Assembly (NCBI GenBank): GCA_964444795.1 | Contig: CAYUIQ010000168.1 | Coordinates: forward strand, 1 to 20,419 | Origin: JABMRP01 sp964444795 | GTDB taxonomy: Bacteria; Planctomycetota; Planctomycetia; Pirellulales; Thermoguttaceae | Direction of reading: 5' to 3' | DNA: 20,419 nucleotides | Shown: in pieces, positions 6,490 to 14,102 of the stretch | Layout: each line of letters begins with the position of its first letter | Position numbering within the stretch: position 1 is the stretch's first letter | Translations under genes and position numbers: made by a program | The notes under the pieces: generated by a model | Told to the model about the DNA's origin: nothing | The model's database searches: none | Seen by the model: only the letters and a program-made list of their open reading frames with translations

Positions 6490-7476
6490 ATGATCCCCAC
6501 GAGGCGACGTGAATTTCTCCAGGCCTCGGTCGCCACGCTGGCCGCGGCCGGCTTGGGCTCTTCGGTGTTGGCCGAGCAGCAGGACGACCCCTCGGGCATC
6601 CCCACGCGGCCGTTGGGCAAGACGGGCCAGCGCGTGTCGATCATCGGCATCGGCGGCTATCACATCGGCGTGCCCGACGAGAAAGAGGGGATCGCCCTGA
6701 TGCACGAGGCGATCGACCAGGGGGTTACCTTCTTCGACAATGCCTGGGACTATCACTCCGGCGGCAGCGAGGAGGTGATGGGCAAGGCGCTGGCCACCGG
6801 CGGACGGCGCGACAAAGTATTTCTGATGACCAAGGTCTGCGACCGCGATTATGCGGGATGCCGCCAGCATCTCGAAGACAGCCTTCGCCGGCTGAAGACC
6901 GATCGGCTGGATCTGTGGCAGTTTCACGAAATCAACTGGGACGTCGACCCCGACTGGGTCTTTGAGCGGGGCGGGTTGAAATACGCGTTGGAAGCCCAAA
7001 AGGCGGGCAAGGTTCGGTTTATCGGCTTTACCGGTCATAAGGACATCGCCCATCACTTGAAGATGCTCGGCAAGCCGTTCGACTGGGACACCGTGCAGAT
7101 GCCGTTGAACCTGTTGGACGCCCATTATCGGAGCTTCCAGAAGAAGGTCGTGCCGGAGTGTACGCGGCGCAAGATCGGCGTGGTCGGCATGAAAGCCCTT
7201 GCCGGGGGCGCGATTCCCAAGCAACTGGAGATCAGCGCCGAGATTTGCCGCCGATTCACGCTCTCGTTGCCGATCAGTACCCTGGTATGCGGTATTCGCT
7301 CGCGCGAGGAACTGCGGCAGGACATCGCCATCGCACGAAGCTTCAAGCCCCTGACCGAGGCCGAAATCGATCGGCTCCTGTCGACCAACAAAGAATCCGG
7401 CAGCGACGGCAAGCTGGAACGATACAAGACGACGCGCTACGGCAGCGCGTACCATTTTCGCCAACACGGAGAGTGA
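6490..7476 (+). CDS. Tat-signal aldo/keto reductase
   Basis: 328 aa. The N-terminus MIPTRRREFLQASVATLAAAGLG is a twin-arginine signal (TRRREFL), with probable cleavage after VLA (residue 28). The rest is a full aldo/keto reductase barrel: RPLGKTGQRVSIIGIGG, then the catalytic tetrad Asp83 and Tyr88 (FFDNAWDY), Lys115 (LMTKVC) and His146 (QFHEI). The motif VRFIGFTGHKD and the C-terminal cofactor-binding region ISTLVCGIRS follow. These enzymes reduce carbonyls, or oxidise alcohols or sugars, with NADPH. A Tat-exported version would fold with its cofactor in the cytoplasm first, as seen in other planctomycete oxidoreductases. It is 102 bp downstream of the ATP-grasp gene but has its own likely promoter, so a link to the graspetide pathway is unproven. 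Confidence 0.9.
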   Translation: MIPTRRREFLQASVATLAAAGLGSSVLAEQQDDPSGIPTRPLGKTGQRVSIIGIGGYHIGVPDEKEGIALMHEAIDQGVTFFDNAWDYHSGGSEEVMGKALATGGRRDKVFLMTKVCDRDYAGCRQHLEDSLRRLKTDRLDLWQFHEINWDVDPDWVFERGGLKYALEAQKAGKVRFIGFTGHKDIAHHLKMLGKPFDWDTVQMPLNLLDAHYRSFQKKVVPECTRRKIGVVGMKALAGGAIPKQLEISAEICRRFTLSLPISTLVCGIRSREELRQDIAIARSFKPLTEAEIDRLLSTNKESGSDGKLERYKTTRYGSAYHFRQHGE

Positions 7477-7494
7477 AACGTACACCTCCCATAG

Positions 7495-7513
7495 CCCCCG
7501 GCTTTGCCGGGGG
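7495..7513 (+). terminator. GC-rich hairpin between the reductase and LamG genes
   Basis: CCCCCGGC (7495-7502) and GCCGGGGG (7506-7513) are perfect complements around a TTT loop, 18 bp after the reductase stop. No T-tract follows. It could terminate weakly or be a small REP-type palindrome. Confidence 0.4.
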
Positions 7514-7544
7514 GCGAACCTGCCATATAACAAGGGACCCCCCC

Positions 7545-10500
7545 ATGCCACGGAAGCTCGCCTTGGTAATCCTGTCGACATCCCTGCTGATCGCATGGGG
7601 ACTTCCACTCGTCGGCGCAACCAACCGCCCCACGCCGCCGCCGCAAACCCTTTCACCCGACGAAGCGGCGGCCGTGCTGGAGCAGGATTGGCTGTTTCAA
7701 GCCGGCGGCGATGCCAGTCGATGGCGTACCGCGCAAGAGATCCGCTGGACCCGCGAACTGGCCGCTCGCATGGCCACCCGAGCCCATGCGCCCGACCTTT
7801 CCGCCGAACTGCGCGAACTGGACGCTTTGGAAAACCGGCTTTCGCCACCGGCCCCGAAGAACTCGAAAACGGCGATCGCATTGCCGACGGGTCTGGTCAC
7901 TCAATGGTCTTTCGACTCCGCCAGTGGTAATCGCGTGGAAGACGCCGCCGGCAAGTGGCCGGGAACCCGCACCGGAGCGACGGAGATCGTGCCCGGAATC
8001 GGCGGAGGCGGTCTCGCGCTGAGCGGGGGGTACATGAGCAGCGACGCGAAACTGGCCGCCGCAACCTCGGGCAACTACACCGTCAGCACGTGGCTTCGTA
8101 CCACCGCTGGAGTGACCGACGTGCTGGGCAGCGGGCTGGAGCCCGGCGATCTTCTCCTGGTGGTGAACAACGGCCCCGTGCGCGGCCACCATTACACCGA
8201 CTCTAGCGGCAACGTGATCGACGGCAAGATCCCGGTCAACGACGGCCGCTGGCATCATGTGGTTCAGGTGGTCGATGAGAAGTCGCTGTCGATCTACATC
8301 GACGGCAAGCTCGACGTAGCGACCCCCATGAAGGGCGCCCGTGTGCCGGGTACCCGTCCGATCAATCTCGGCACGCGCACGCCGGCCAGCACAAGCTACC
8401 GCCTGCATGGCTGCTTGGACGAAGTCTGCCTGTTCGATCGGGCGTTGAATGCGGAAGAAATTGCCAAGCTCCACGGTGAGGGTCAGGCCCTGGTCGTGGC
8501 GAACGGGGCCAACACGGTCGACGCCGGCCTTTACCTGGCCGTTCGCCGGCTGAAACGACGGATCATGATGAAGGACCCGCTGGTCGACTTCTCCAGCGTG
8601 TTGTTCGTCGACGTGCCCTGTTACGACGCGCTGAACCACGAGTCGATGCACCGGGTGTTTCCGCAGGCCCAGAACAACGTCGGCCGGTTGCTCGTGCTCG
8701 ACGGTCTTGGGCCGGACGGAACGCTTCGCGATTTGGGTCCCGGGACCGGTATGTATTGGCGGCCCGAGTTGTCATTCGACGGCCGCACGATCCTCTTCTG
8801 CCATCGGCCGGAGAAGGATCGCACGTTTCACCTCTACGAGATCGGTGTCGATGGCTCGAACCTTCGGCAGTTGACCGACGGCGGCTACGACGATCTGGAC
8901 CCGATCTACATGCCCGACGGGCATATCGTGTTTCTCTCGACTCGGGGCAATAGCTACGCCCGCTGCGCGGTGGCGCATCCCAGTTACGTGGTGTCTCGTT
9001 GCGACGCCGACGGCAAGAACATCTACCTGACCAGCGCCGGCAACGAGCCGGAGTACACGCCGGCCCTGATGCCCGACGGCCGCGTGCTCTACACCCGATG
9101 GGAATACACCGACAAGGAGCTTTTCCGCATCCAAAGCCTCTGGACGGCCAATCCCGACGGCACGGGCACGGCCACCTTTTGGGGGAATCAGAGCTACTGG
9201 CCGGACATGCTCGTCGAGGCGCGGCCGATTCCCGGCAGCCATCGCGTGATCTTCTCCGGACAGGGCCACCACGACATCATCCACGGCTCGATCGGCATGA
9301 TCGACCGCACGGCCGGGTTCAACTATCCGGCCGGGCTCACCCGCGTGACCATGGATCGGCCTTGGGCCGAGGTGGGTAACGGGCCGGCGGAAAAGGCGGA
9401 GTGCGAGGACTATCACGCCTCGGGAAGCTACGTCGGCTATCGCTGCCCGTATCCACTGAGCGAAGACCTGTTTCTCGTCTCGGCCATGCGAGCCAAGAGC
9501 GGCCGGAGCACGCGCGTCGGCTCGGCGAGTCAGCCGGCCGACCGCTTCGCGCTGTATCTGATGGACGTCCACGGCAATCGGGAGCTGATCCACCAGGGCA
9601 CCCACGACGTGCTCTACGCCCTGCCCGTTCGCTCGCGACCGAAGCCGCCGGTCCTTCCCGACTCGGTCGTCTGGCCCGGTTTGGAATCGGAAGGCAACGA
9701 CGTCGAGCCCGGCGTGATCTACAGCGCCAACGTGTTGGACGGGCTTCCCGAGGAAGTGAGCCAAACGGTCAAGTACGTTCGCGTGCTCAATCTTGATTAC
9801 ACGACGTTCACCTTCGGGCTGAAGACGCAAGCGCCGGGACGCTGGGGCGACAAGGGCGTGACCGACATGCACGCCGGACCGCCGCTGTCGATCACCGGCA
9901 ACGACGGCTTCAAGCGAATCCTCGGCGTGGTGCCCATCGAAGCGGACGGTTCGGTCTGTATCGAGGTGCCGCCCTGCAAGCAGTTGCACTTCCAACTGCT
10001 CGACGACCAGTATCGGGCCGTACACACGATGCGATCGTTCACCAACGTCATGCCCGGCGAGCGGCGCGGCTGCGTCGGTTGCCACGAGTCGCACACCGCG
10101 GCTCCGGCCGCCTACTCGGGCGTGGCGCTGAAGCGGGATCCGGTAACTCCCGCTCCGCCACCTTGGGGTTCCTACTACAACCTGGGCTACGAGCGCGACA
10201 TTCAGCCGATCCTCGATCGCCATTGCGGCTCGTGCCATCAGGGCGAGGGCGAGGCACGCAAGGATTACGATCTGACGCTACGCCCCAGCGCCGACGGCGG
10301 TACGTTTCCCGAGCCGTACGTAACGCTGACCCTCGGCACGAAGCGGCGCCTGGGGCGGTTTCCCGCCAACTGCGAAGGGGGCGTGGCGGACACCATTCTG
10401 CCGATGGCCCTGCCCTTGCCGCCGATCGAGGATAAGACGCTGCCGCCGATGACGGCCCTTTCCTATAAGAGCCGACTGGTCGAGATGGCTGCCAGCGGCA

Positions 10501-10793
10501 AACATTACGACGTGAAGGTCGACGAGTTGAGCCGGCGGAAGCTGATCGCCTGGGTCGACATCCTCTGTCCGTATTGGGGCGAGGCGGAGATCCGCGCCAT
10601 GGCCGATCCCGACCCGGCCGATCCGTTCTTCGCCAATTCAGCGTATCCGCCGCGCACGCCGGGCGTGAAACCGTTTGCCGATTCACCCTATCCGCCGCGC
10701 ATGGAGAATTTCCCCGTGGTCAACCGGGCGTACTGCCAGGACGAGTTTCCCACGCAGGCAGATAGGTTGAGGGGGGTGACGGGGGCACCGTAG
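7545..10793 (+). CDS. Exported LamG + beta-propeller + dihaem CxxCH protein (hydrazine-synthase-alpha-like)
   Basis: 1082 aa from the ATG at 7545, chosen because AAGGGA precedes it and a signal peptide follows (LALVILSTSLLIAWGLPLVGA). Upstream in-frame sequence overlaps the reductase and looks non-coding. Residues about 118-310 form a LamG/concanavalin-like jelly roll (LVTQWSFDSASGN; GRWHHVVQVVD; LSIYIDGKLD; GCLDEVCLFDRALNAEEIAKL). From about 400 to 700 come propeller-like repeats (PELSFDGRTILFCH; DLDPIYMPDGHIVFLSTRG; YTPALMPDGRVLYTRWEY), as in the hydrazine synthase alpha-subunit region. Cys843-His847 (CVGCH) and Cys894-His898 (CGSCH) are two c-type haem sites. The family is widespread in planctomycetes outside anammox bacteria, and its reaction is unknown there. 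Haem attachment implies a periplasmic or paryphoplasmic location. I do not claim hydrazine synthesis. Confidence 0.82.
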   Translation: MPRKLALVILSTSLLIAWGLPLVGATNRPTPPPQTLSPDEAAAVLEQDWLFQAGGDASRWRTAQEIRWTRELAARMATRAHAPDLSAELRELDALENRLSPPAPKNSKTAIALPTGLVTQWSFDSASGNRVEDAAGKWPGTRTGATEIVPGIGGGGLALSGGYMSSDAKLAAATSGNYTVSTWLRTTAGVTDVLGSGLEPGDLLLVVNNGPVRGHHYTDSSGNVIDGKIPVNDGRWHHVVQVVDEKSLSIYIDGKLDVATPMKGARVPGTRPINLGTRTPASTSYRLHGCLDEVCLFDRALNAEEIAKLHGEGQALVVANGANTVDAGLYLAVRRLKRRIMMKDPLVDFSSVLFVDVPCYDALNHESMHRVFPQAQNNVGRLLVLDGLGPDGTLRDLGPGTGMYWRPELSFDGRTILFCHRPEKDRTFHLYEIGVDGSNLRQLTDGGYDDLDPIYMPDGHIVFLSTRGNSYARCAVAHPSYVVSRCDADGKNIYLTSAGNEPEYTPALMPDGRVLYTRWEYTDKELFRIQSLWTANPDGTGTATFWGNQSYWPDMLVEARPIPGSHRVIFSGQGHHDIIHGSIGMIDRTAGFNYPAGLTRVTMDRPWAEVGNGPAEKAECEDYHASGSYVGYRCPYPLSEDLFLVSAMRAKSGRSTRVGSASQPADRFALYLMDVHGNRELIHQGTHDVLYALPVRSRPKPPVLPDSVVWPGLESEGNDVEPGVIYSANVLDGLPEEVSQTVKYVRVLNLDYTTFTFGLKTQAPGRWGDKGVTDMHAGPPLSITGNDGFKRILGVVPIEADGSVCIEVPPCKQLHFQLLDDQYRAVHTMRSFTNVMPGERRGCVGCHESHTAAPAAYSGVALKRDPVTPAPPPWGSYYNLGYERDIQPILDRHCGSCHQGEGEARKDYDLTLRPSADGGTFPEPYVTLTLGTKRRLGRFPANCEGGVADTILPMALPLPPIEDKTLPPMTALSYKSRLVEMAASGKHYDVKVDELSRRKLIAWVDILCPYWGEAEIRAMADPDPADPFFANSAYPPRTPGVKPFADSPYPPRMENFPVVNRAYCQDEFPTQADRLRGVTGAP

Positions 10794-10824
10794 TTCAGTT
10801 TAGCCCCGGCACTTGTGCCTCGTT

Positions 10825-10871
10825 GTTGTACACAAATCCCGCCGGCTTGCCCGGCGGATCATTCGGTTTTT
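10825..10871 (+). repeat. REP-like palindromic element, copy 1
   Basis: It begins gttgtaca, then CCGCCGG (10839-10845), loop CTTGC, CCGGCGG (10851-10857), and ends in attcggttttt. The core is a 7-bp perfect stem extendable through ATC/GAT with one bulged C. Read forward it ends in a T-run, so it could double as a terminator for the LamG-haem gene. Confidence 0.75.
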
Positions 10872-10921
10872 CACTACGGCGGGGCTCGCCTCACAACAGG
10901 TATTCCCGCCATTATGTAGTA

Positions 10922-10960
10922 GAAAACCGAACAATCCGCCGGACAAGCCGGCGGGATTTG
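10922..10960 (-). repeat. REP-like palindromic element, copy 2 (inverted)
   Basis: Reverse complement of copy 1 over about 36 bp, with three substitutions: aaaaccgaa, then ccgccgg-acaag-ccggcgg, then gattt. It lacks the gttgtaca end of copy 1. Confidence 0.7.
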
Positions 10961-10988
10961 GTGGGAATGAAGTCGGGCAATGTAGTTT

Positions 10989-11037
10989 GAAGCCGAATGA
11001 TCCGCCGGGCAAGCCGGCGGGATTTGTGCTGTACAAC
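10989..11037 (-). repeat. REP-like palindromic element, copy 3 (inverted)
   Basis: Near-perfect reverse complement of copy 1 including the outer end (gtacaac at 11031-11037, matching gttgtac of copy 1). The copy-1/copy-3 pair could form a long stem enclosing copy 2. It ends 24 bp before the cardiolipin synthase start. Confidence 0.75.
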
Positions 11038-11061
11038 TAAACAACACGCATCGGGCCAACC

Positions 11062-12498
11062 ATGATCGACCTCCAATCGCTAACACTTGCCGGGCTGATT
11101 GCGTCCGGGTCTCACCTCCTCGGCGTGCTCACGGCCGTCCACGCGATTATGAAGTCGCGAACCAGCCAGGGGGCCATCGCCTGGGCGATCATGCTGGTCA
11201 TGTTTCCCTATCTGAGCTTGCCGCTGTACTGGATCTTCGGGCGGAACAAATTCTCCGGATATGTCCGCGCGCGTCGCTCCGAAAACGAAGACATCCGGCA
11301 TCTTCTCGAAAAACTGCGCTCGTACCGTCCCGTCTTCAAGGCTCCGCTGGAGGGACGCGACGCGGATTTCGAAGTGCTCGAAGAACTGGCCGCCATGCCC
11401 TTCACCAAGGCCAACAACGTCGAACTGCTGGTCGACGGCGAGGCTACCTTCGGGGCAATCTTCGACGGCATCGATGCGGCCAATGATTACGTGCTGGTGC
11501 AGTTCTTCATCGTCCGCGACGACGAGCTGGGTCGCCAACTCAAATCGAAGTTGGTCGAAAAGGCCCGGGCCGGTGTGCGAGTTTACTTTCTCTACGACGA
11601 AGTCGGCAGTCATCGCCTGGCAAATGCCTACATTCGGGAGTTGACCGAGGCGGGGGCCGACGTTCGCTCGTTCTACACGACCAAGGGGCTGTGGAATCGC
11701 TTCCAACTCAATTTTCGTAACCATCGCAAGATCGTCGTGGTCGATGGCCACAAGGCCTACGTCGGCGGGCTCAACGTGGGCGATGAGTACATGGGACGCG
11801 ATCCGAAAGTCGGCCCCTGGCGCGATACGCATGTACGGATCGAGGGTCCGTCGGTGCAATGCGTCCAGATGGCCTTCTTGGAGGACTGGCATTGGGCAAG
11901 CCACGAGGTGCCCAAGTTGAACTGGAACCCGGAGCCGGCGGTGGGAGCCGATAAGAAGATCCTCGTGCTGCCCACCGGCCCGGCCGACGAGTTGGAAACT
12001 TGTGGGCTGTTCTTCGTCCACGCGATCCACGCGGCCCGGCATCGACTCTGGATCGCCAGCCCGTACTTCGTGCCCGACTATCATGTGATCTGTGCCTTGC
12101 AGCTTGCCGCCCTGCGGGGTGTCGACGTCCGGGTGATGCTGCCGGAGAAGCCGGACCACAAGCTGATATACCTTTCGGCGTTCTCGTTTCTGGAGGAAAC
12201 GGAACCGGCCGGCGTGAAGATCTACCGCTATCAACCGGGCTTCCTGCACCAGAAAGTGATGCTCGTGGACGACGATCTGGCGGCCGTGGGCACGGCCAAT
12301 CTCGACAACCGGTCGTTCCGTCTGAATTTCGAGATCACGATCGCCGCGATCGAGCGTTCGTTTATCGAGAAGGTGCGAGCGATGCTCGAACACGATTTCT
12401 CGCAATGCCGGCTGGCGACCTGCGAGGACTTGCAGAACCGTTCGTTCTGGTTCAAACTGGCCGTAAGTCTGGCCCGATTGACGGCGCCGATACAGTAG
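11062..12498 (+). CDS. cls: Cardiolipin synthase, phospholipase D superfamily
   Basis: 478 aa, the normal length for bacterial Cls. Two N-terminal hydrophobic helices (about residues 5-28 and 36-58, the latter reading AIAWAIMLVMFPYLSLPLYWIFG) anchor it in the cytoplasmic membrane. This is the usual PLDNc region. Two HxKxxxxD motifs are intact: His221-Lys223-Asp228 (NHRKIVVVDG), followed by AYVGGLNVGDEY, and His396-Lys398-Asp403 (LHQKVMLVDD), followed by AVGTANLDNRSF. The enzyme joins two phosphatidylglycerols, or phosphatidylglycerol with another donor, to make cardiolipin. The upstream SD is weak, but no alternative start gives a complete first helix. The REP-like cluster separates it from the gene before. 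The stop is 44 bp before the C25 peptidase. Confidence 0.95.
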   Translation: MIDLQSLTLAGLIASGSHLLGVLTAVHAIMKSRTSQGAIAWAIMLVMFPYLSLPLYWIFGRNKFSGYVRARRSENEDIRHLLEKLRSYRPVFKAPLEGRDADFEVLEELAAMPFTKANNVELLVDGEATFGAIFDGIDAANDYVLVQFFIVRDDELGRQLKSKLVEKARAGVRVYFLYDEVGSHRLANAYIRELTEAGADVRSFYTTKGLWNRFQLNFRNHRKIVVVDGHKAYVGGLNVGDEYMGRDPKVGPWRDTHVRIEGPSVQCVQMAFLEDWHWASHEVPKLNWNPEPAVGADKKILVLPTGPADELETCGLFFVHAIHAARHRLWIASPYFVPDYHVICALQLAALRGVDVRVMLPEKPDHKLIYLSAFSFLEETEPAGVKIYRYQPGFLHQKVMLVDDDLAAVGTANLDNRSFRLNFEITIAAIERSFIEKVRAMLEHDFSQCRLATCEDLQNRSFWFKLAVSLARLTAPIQ

Positions 12499-12542
12499 GG
12501 ATTAGCGATTAGGGATTGGCCGTTACTGAAAGGACCGCCTTG

Positions 12543-14057
12543 ATGCTGAAAGCAAAGCACGTGATTGTCGCCAGTTCGTTCGCCTTCCTGTGTGGCAATC
12601 TTGCGGCCGGCGAGCCGCGGCCGGCTACGGTCCTGTTGATTACCAGCCAGGAGTTGCAGTCGGCCTGGGAGGACTTCGCCGATTGGAAGACCCGACTAGG
12701 CAAGGCAACGAAGATCGTCACGGTCGAGGCGATCGAGGAGGAGTACACCGGCGACGACGTGCAGCAGAAGATCCGCGTTTGCGTCCTGGAGCATATCGAG
12801 AAGCACAGCACGCGCTGGGTCATACTCGGCGGCGATAGCCAACCGGGTGGCCGAGGGATCGTGCCCGATCGCGATACGCCCCACGTGGTCATGGGACGCA
12901 TGCGATTCCCTGACATCCCCACCGACGTCTACTACCTCAGCGAGAAAAACTGGGATGCCAACGGCGACGGCGTTTACGGTGACTGGAAGAACGATCGCGC
13001 GGCCATCGCCTATACCAACCCCAAAGCGAGCATTGGCCGGATTCCCGTGCGAACCGCCGACAATGTGGCCGCGTATATCGAGAAGGTGATCGGTTACGAA
13101 TCACGGTATCCGGGTGACGGCTTCGCCGCGAGCCTCGTCTACACTTGCCCGGAGCCACAGGCCTTCCCCAAGTTGATTCGCAGTTGGGACGACCACGTCG
13201 GGCCGAATTGGACAGGCGGAAAGGTTGTACGGTTCTTTTCCACGCGTACCCCCTGGGACGAGACATCGCCCGGCGACTACGACCTCTCGCCGGACCATTG
13301 GGTGAAGATGTTCAACGACCGGACGGCCGGAAAGCTCCACATGCACGGCCACGGATTCCTGCCCGTTTGGGTCCTGGAGAATCGACAAACGGTTGACGGA
13401 CGCCACGTCGCCAAACTGACCAATCGCGATGCCTACGCGATAATCACCACCGTTTCGTGTTTCACGGGTCATTACGACGCGGCGACCGATCCGTCGATCA
13501 CCGAGACGATGCTCCGCGCTCCGCGGCGCGGCGCGGTGGCGCTAGTGGCCCCCTCGCGTCCCGGCGTGCCCATCTTTCACAAGCCGAGCGACATGCGGCT
13601 GATGATGACCGAGGGAAAGCTCGACGGCACGACCCAGACGATGACCCGATTTTGGCAACACGGCCTGAAAGAGAACCTCACCACGGGCGAGGCATTCAGT
13701 GCCGCCAAGGCCGCTATGACCGAGGACGCGATGAAGACGGCCGGCTATCACTTCTGCCAGTGCGAGCTCAACCTGCTGGGCGATCCGACACTCGGTTTTC
13801 GCACCGCAGACCCCACGACACCGGGCCTCTCGATTCCCAAGAAACTCGCACCGGGGGAGCAGACGGTCACGGTCAAGACCGACACGCCCGGGGCCACCGT
13901 ATGCCTGTGGAAAGGGGACGAGGTGTACGAAGTCGCGCGGGCCGGCGACGACGGCGACGTAGCGGTTTCGGTGCATCTGAAAACCCCGGGCAAACTCCTG
14001 GTGACCGTCAGCGGGCCGAATCTCAACGCAGTGACCGAATCGATTGCGATCGAATAG
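12543..14057 (+). CDS. Secreted gingipain-like cysteine peptidase (family C25) with C-terminal Ig-like domain
   Basis: 504 aa. I chose the ATG at 12543 because GAAAGGA lies 9 nt upstream and a signal peptide follows at once (VIVASSFAFLCGNLAAG). The in-frame ATG at 12516 has no SD. The catalytic domain shows the C25 layout: VILGGDS, Asp/Asn/Gly-rich DANGDGVYGDWKND (calcium-loop-like), SIGRIPVRTADNV, then HMHGHG (His266-His270, with GHG the gingipain-type catalytic His) and TTVSCFTGHYD (nucleophile Cys306). ELNLLGDPTLGF ends the domain. The last 85 or so residues (GEQTVTVKTDTPGATVCLW to the end) are an Ig-like fold, as in gingipains. No type IX secretion tail is visible, and no long propeptide lies between the signal and the catalytic domain. 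It probably acts outside the cytoplasmic membrane on proteins; specificity is unknown. It precedes the GH95 gene by 45 bp, so the two may be co-transcribed. Confidence 0.88.
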   Translation: MLKAKHVIVASSFAFLCGNLAAGEPRPATVLLITSQELQSAWEDFADWKTRLGKATKIVTVEAIEEEYTGDDVQQKIRVCVLEHIEKHSTRWVILGGDSQPGGRGIVPDRDTPHVVMGRMRFPDIPTDVYYLSEKNWDANGDGVYGDWKNDRAAIAYTNPKASIGRIPVRTADNVAAYIEKVIGYESRYPGDGFAASLVYTCPEPQAFPKLIRSWDDHVGPNWTGGKVVRFFSTRTPWDETSPGDYDLSPDHWVKMFNDRTAGKLHMHGHGFLPVWVLENRQTVDGRHVAKLTNRDAYAIITTVSCFTGHYDAATDPSITETMLRAPRRGAVALVAPSRPGVPIFHKPSDMRLMMTEGKLDGTTQTMTRFWQHGLKENLTTGEAFSAAKAAMTEDAMKTAGYHFCQCELNLLGDPTLGFRTADPTTPGLSIPKKLAPGEQTVTVKTDTPGATVCLWKGDEVYEVARAGDDGDVAVSVHLKTPGKLLVTVSGPNLNAVTESIAIE

Positions 14058-14102
14058 CAACTCGTTGCAGGAATTCCAAGACAGCCGAAAGGAGCCGTTT
14101 CC

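Noticed and set aside
7158..7544. N-terminal extension of the LamG-haem protein into the reductase gene
   Set aside because: Overlaps 319 bp of a well-supported gene in another frame; the ATG at 7545 has an SD and a signal peptide.
6418..7881. Minus-strand 487-codon ORF opposite the reductase
   Set aside because: Shadow frame; the plus strand has an intact catalytic tetrad and Tat signal.
8772..10238. Minus-strand 488-codon ORF opposite the LamG-haem gene
   Set aside because: His/Arg/Val-rich shadow with no motif; the plus strand has CxxCH sites and propeller repeats.
11080..12405. Minus-strand 441-codon ORF opposite cardiolipin synthase
   Set aside because: Shadow of a gene with two intact HKD motifs.
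12499..12542. GATTAG-type short repeat between cardiolipin synthase and the C25 peptidase
   Set aside because: Only two imperfect units in 44 bp; too short to call a repeat element or operator.
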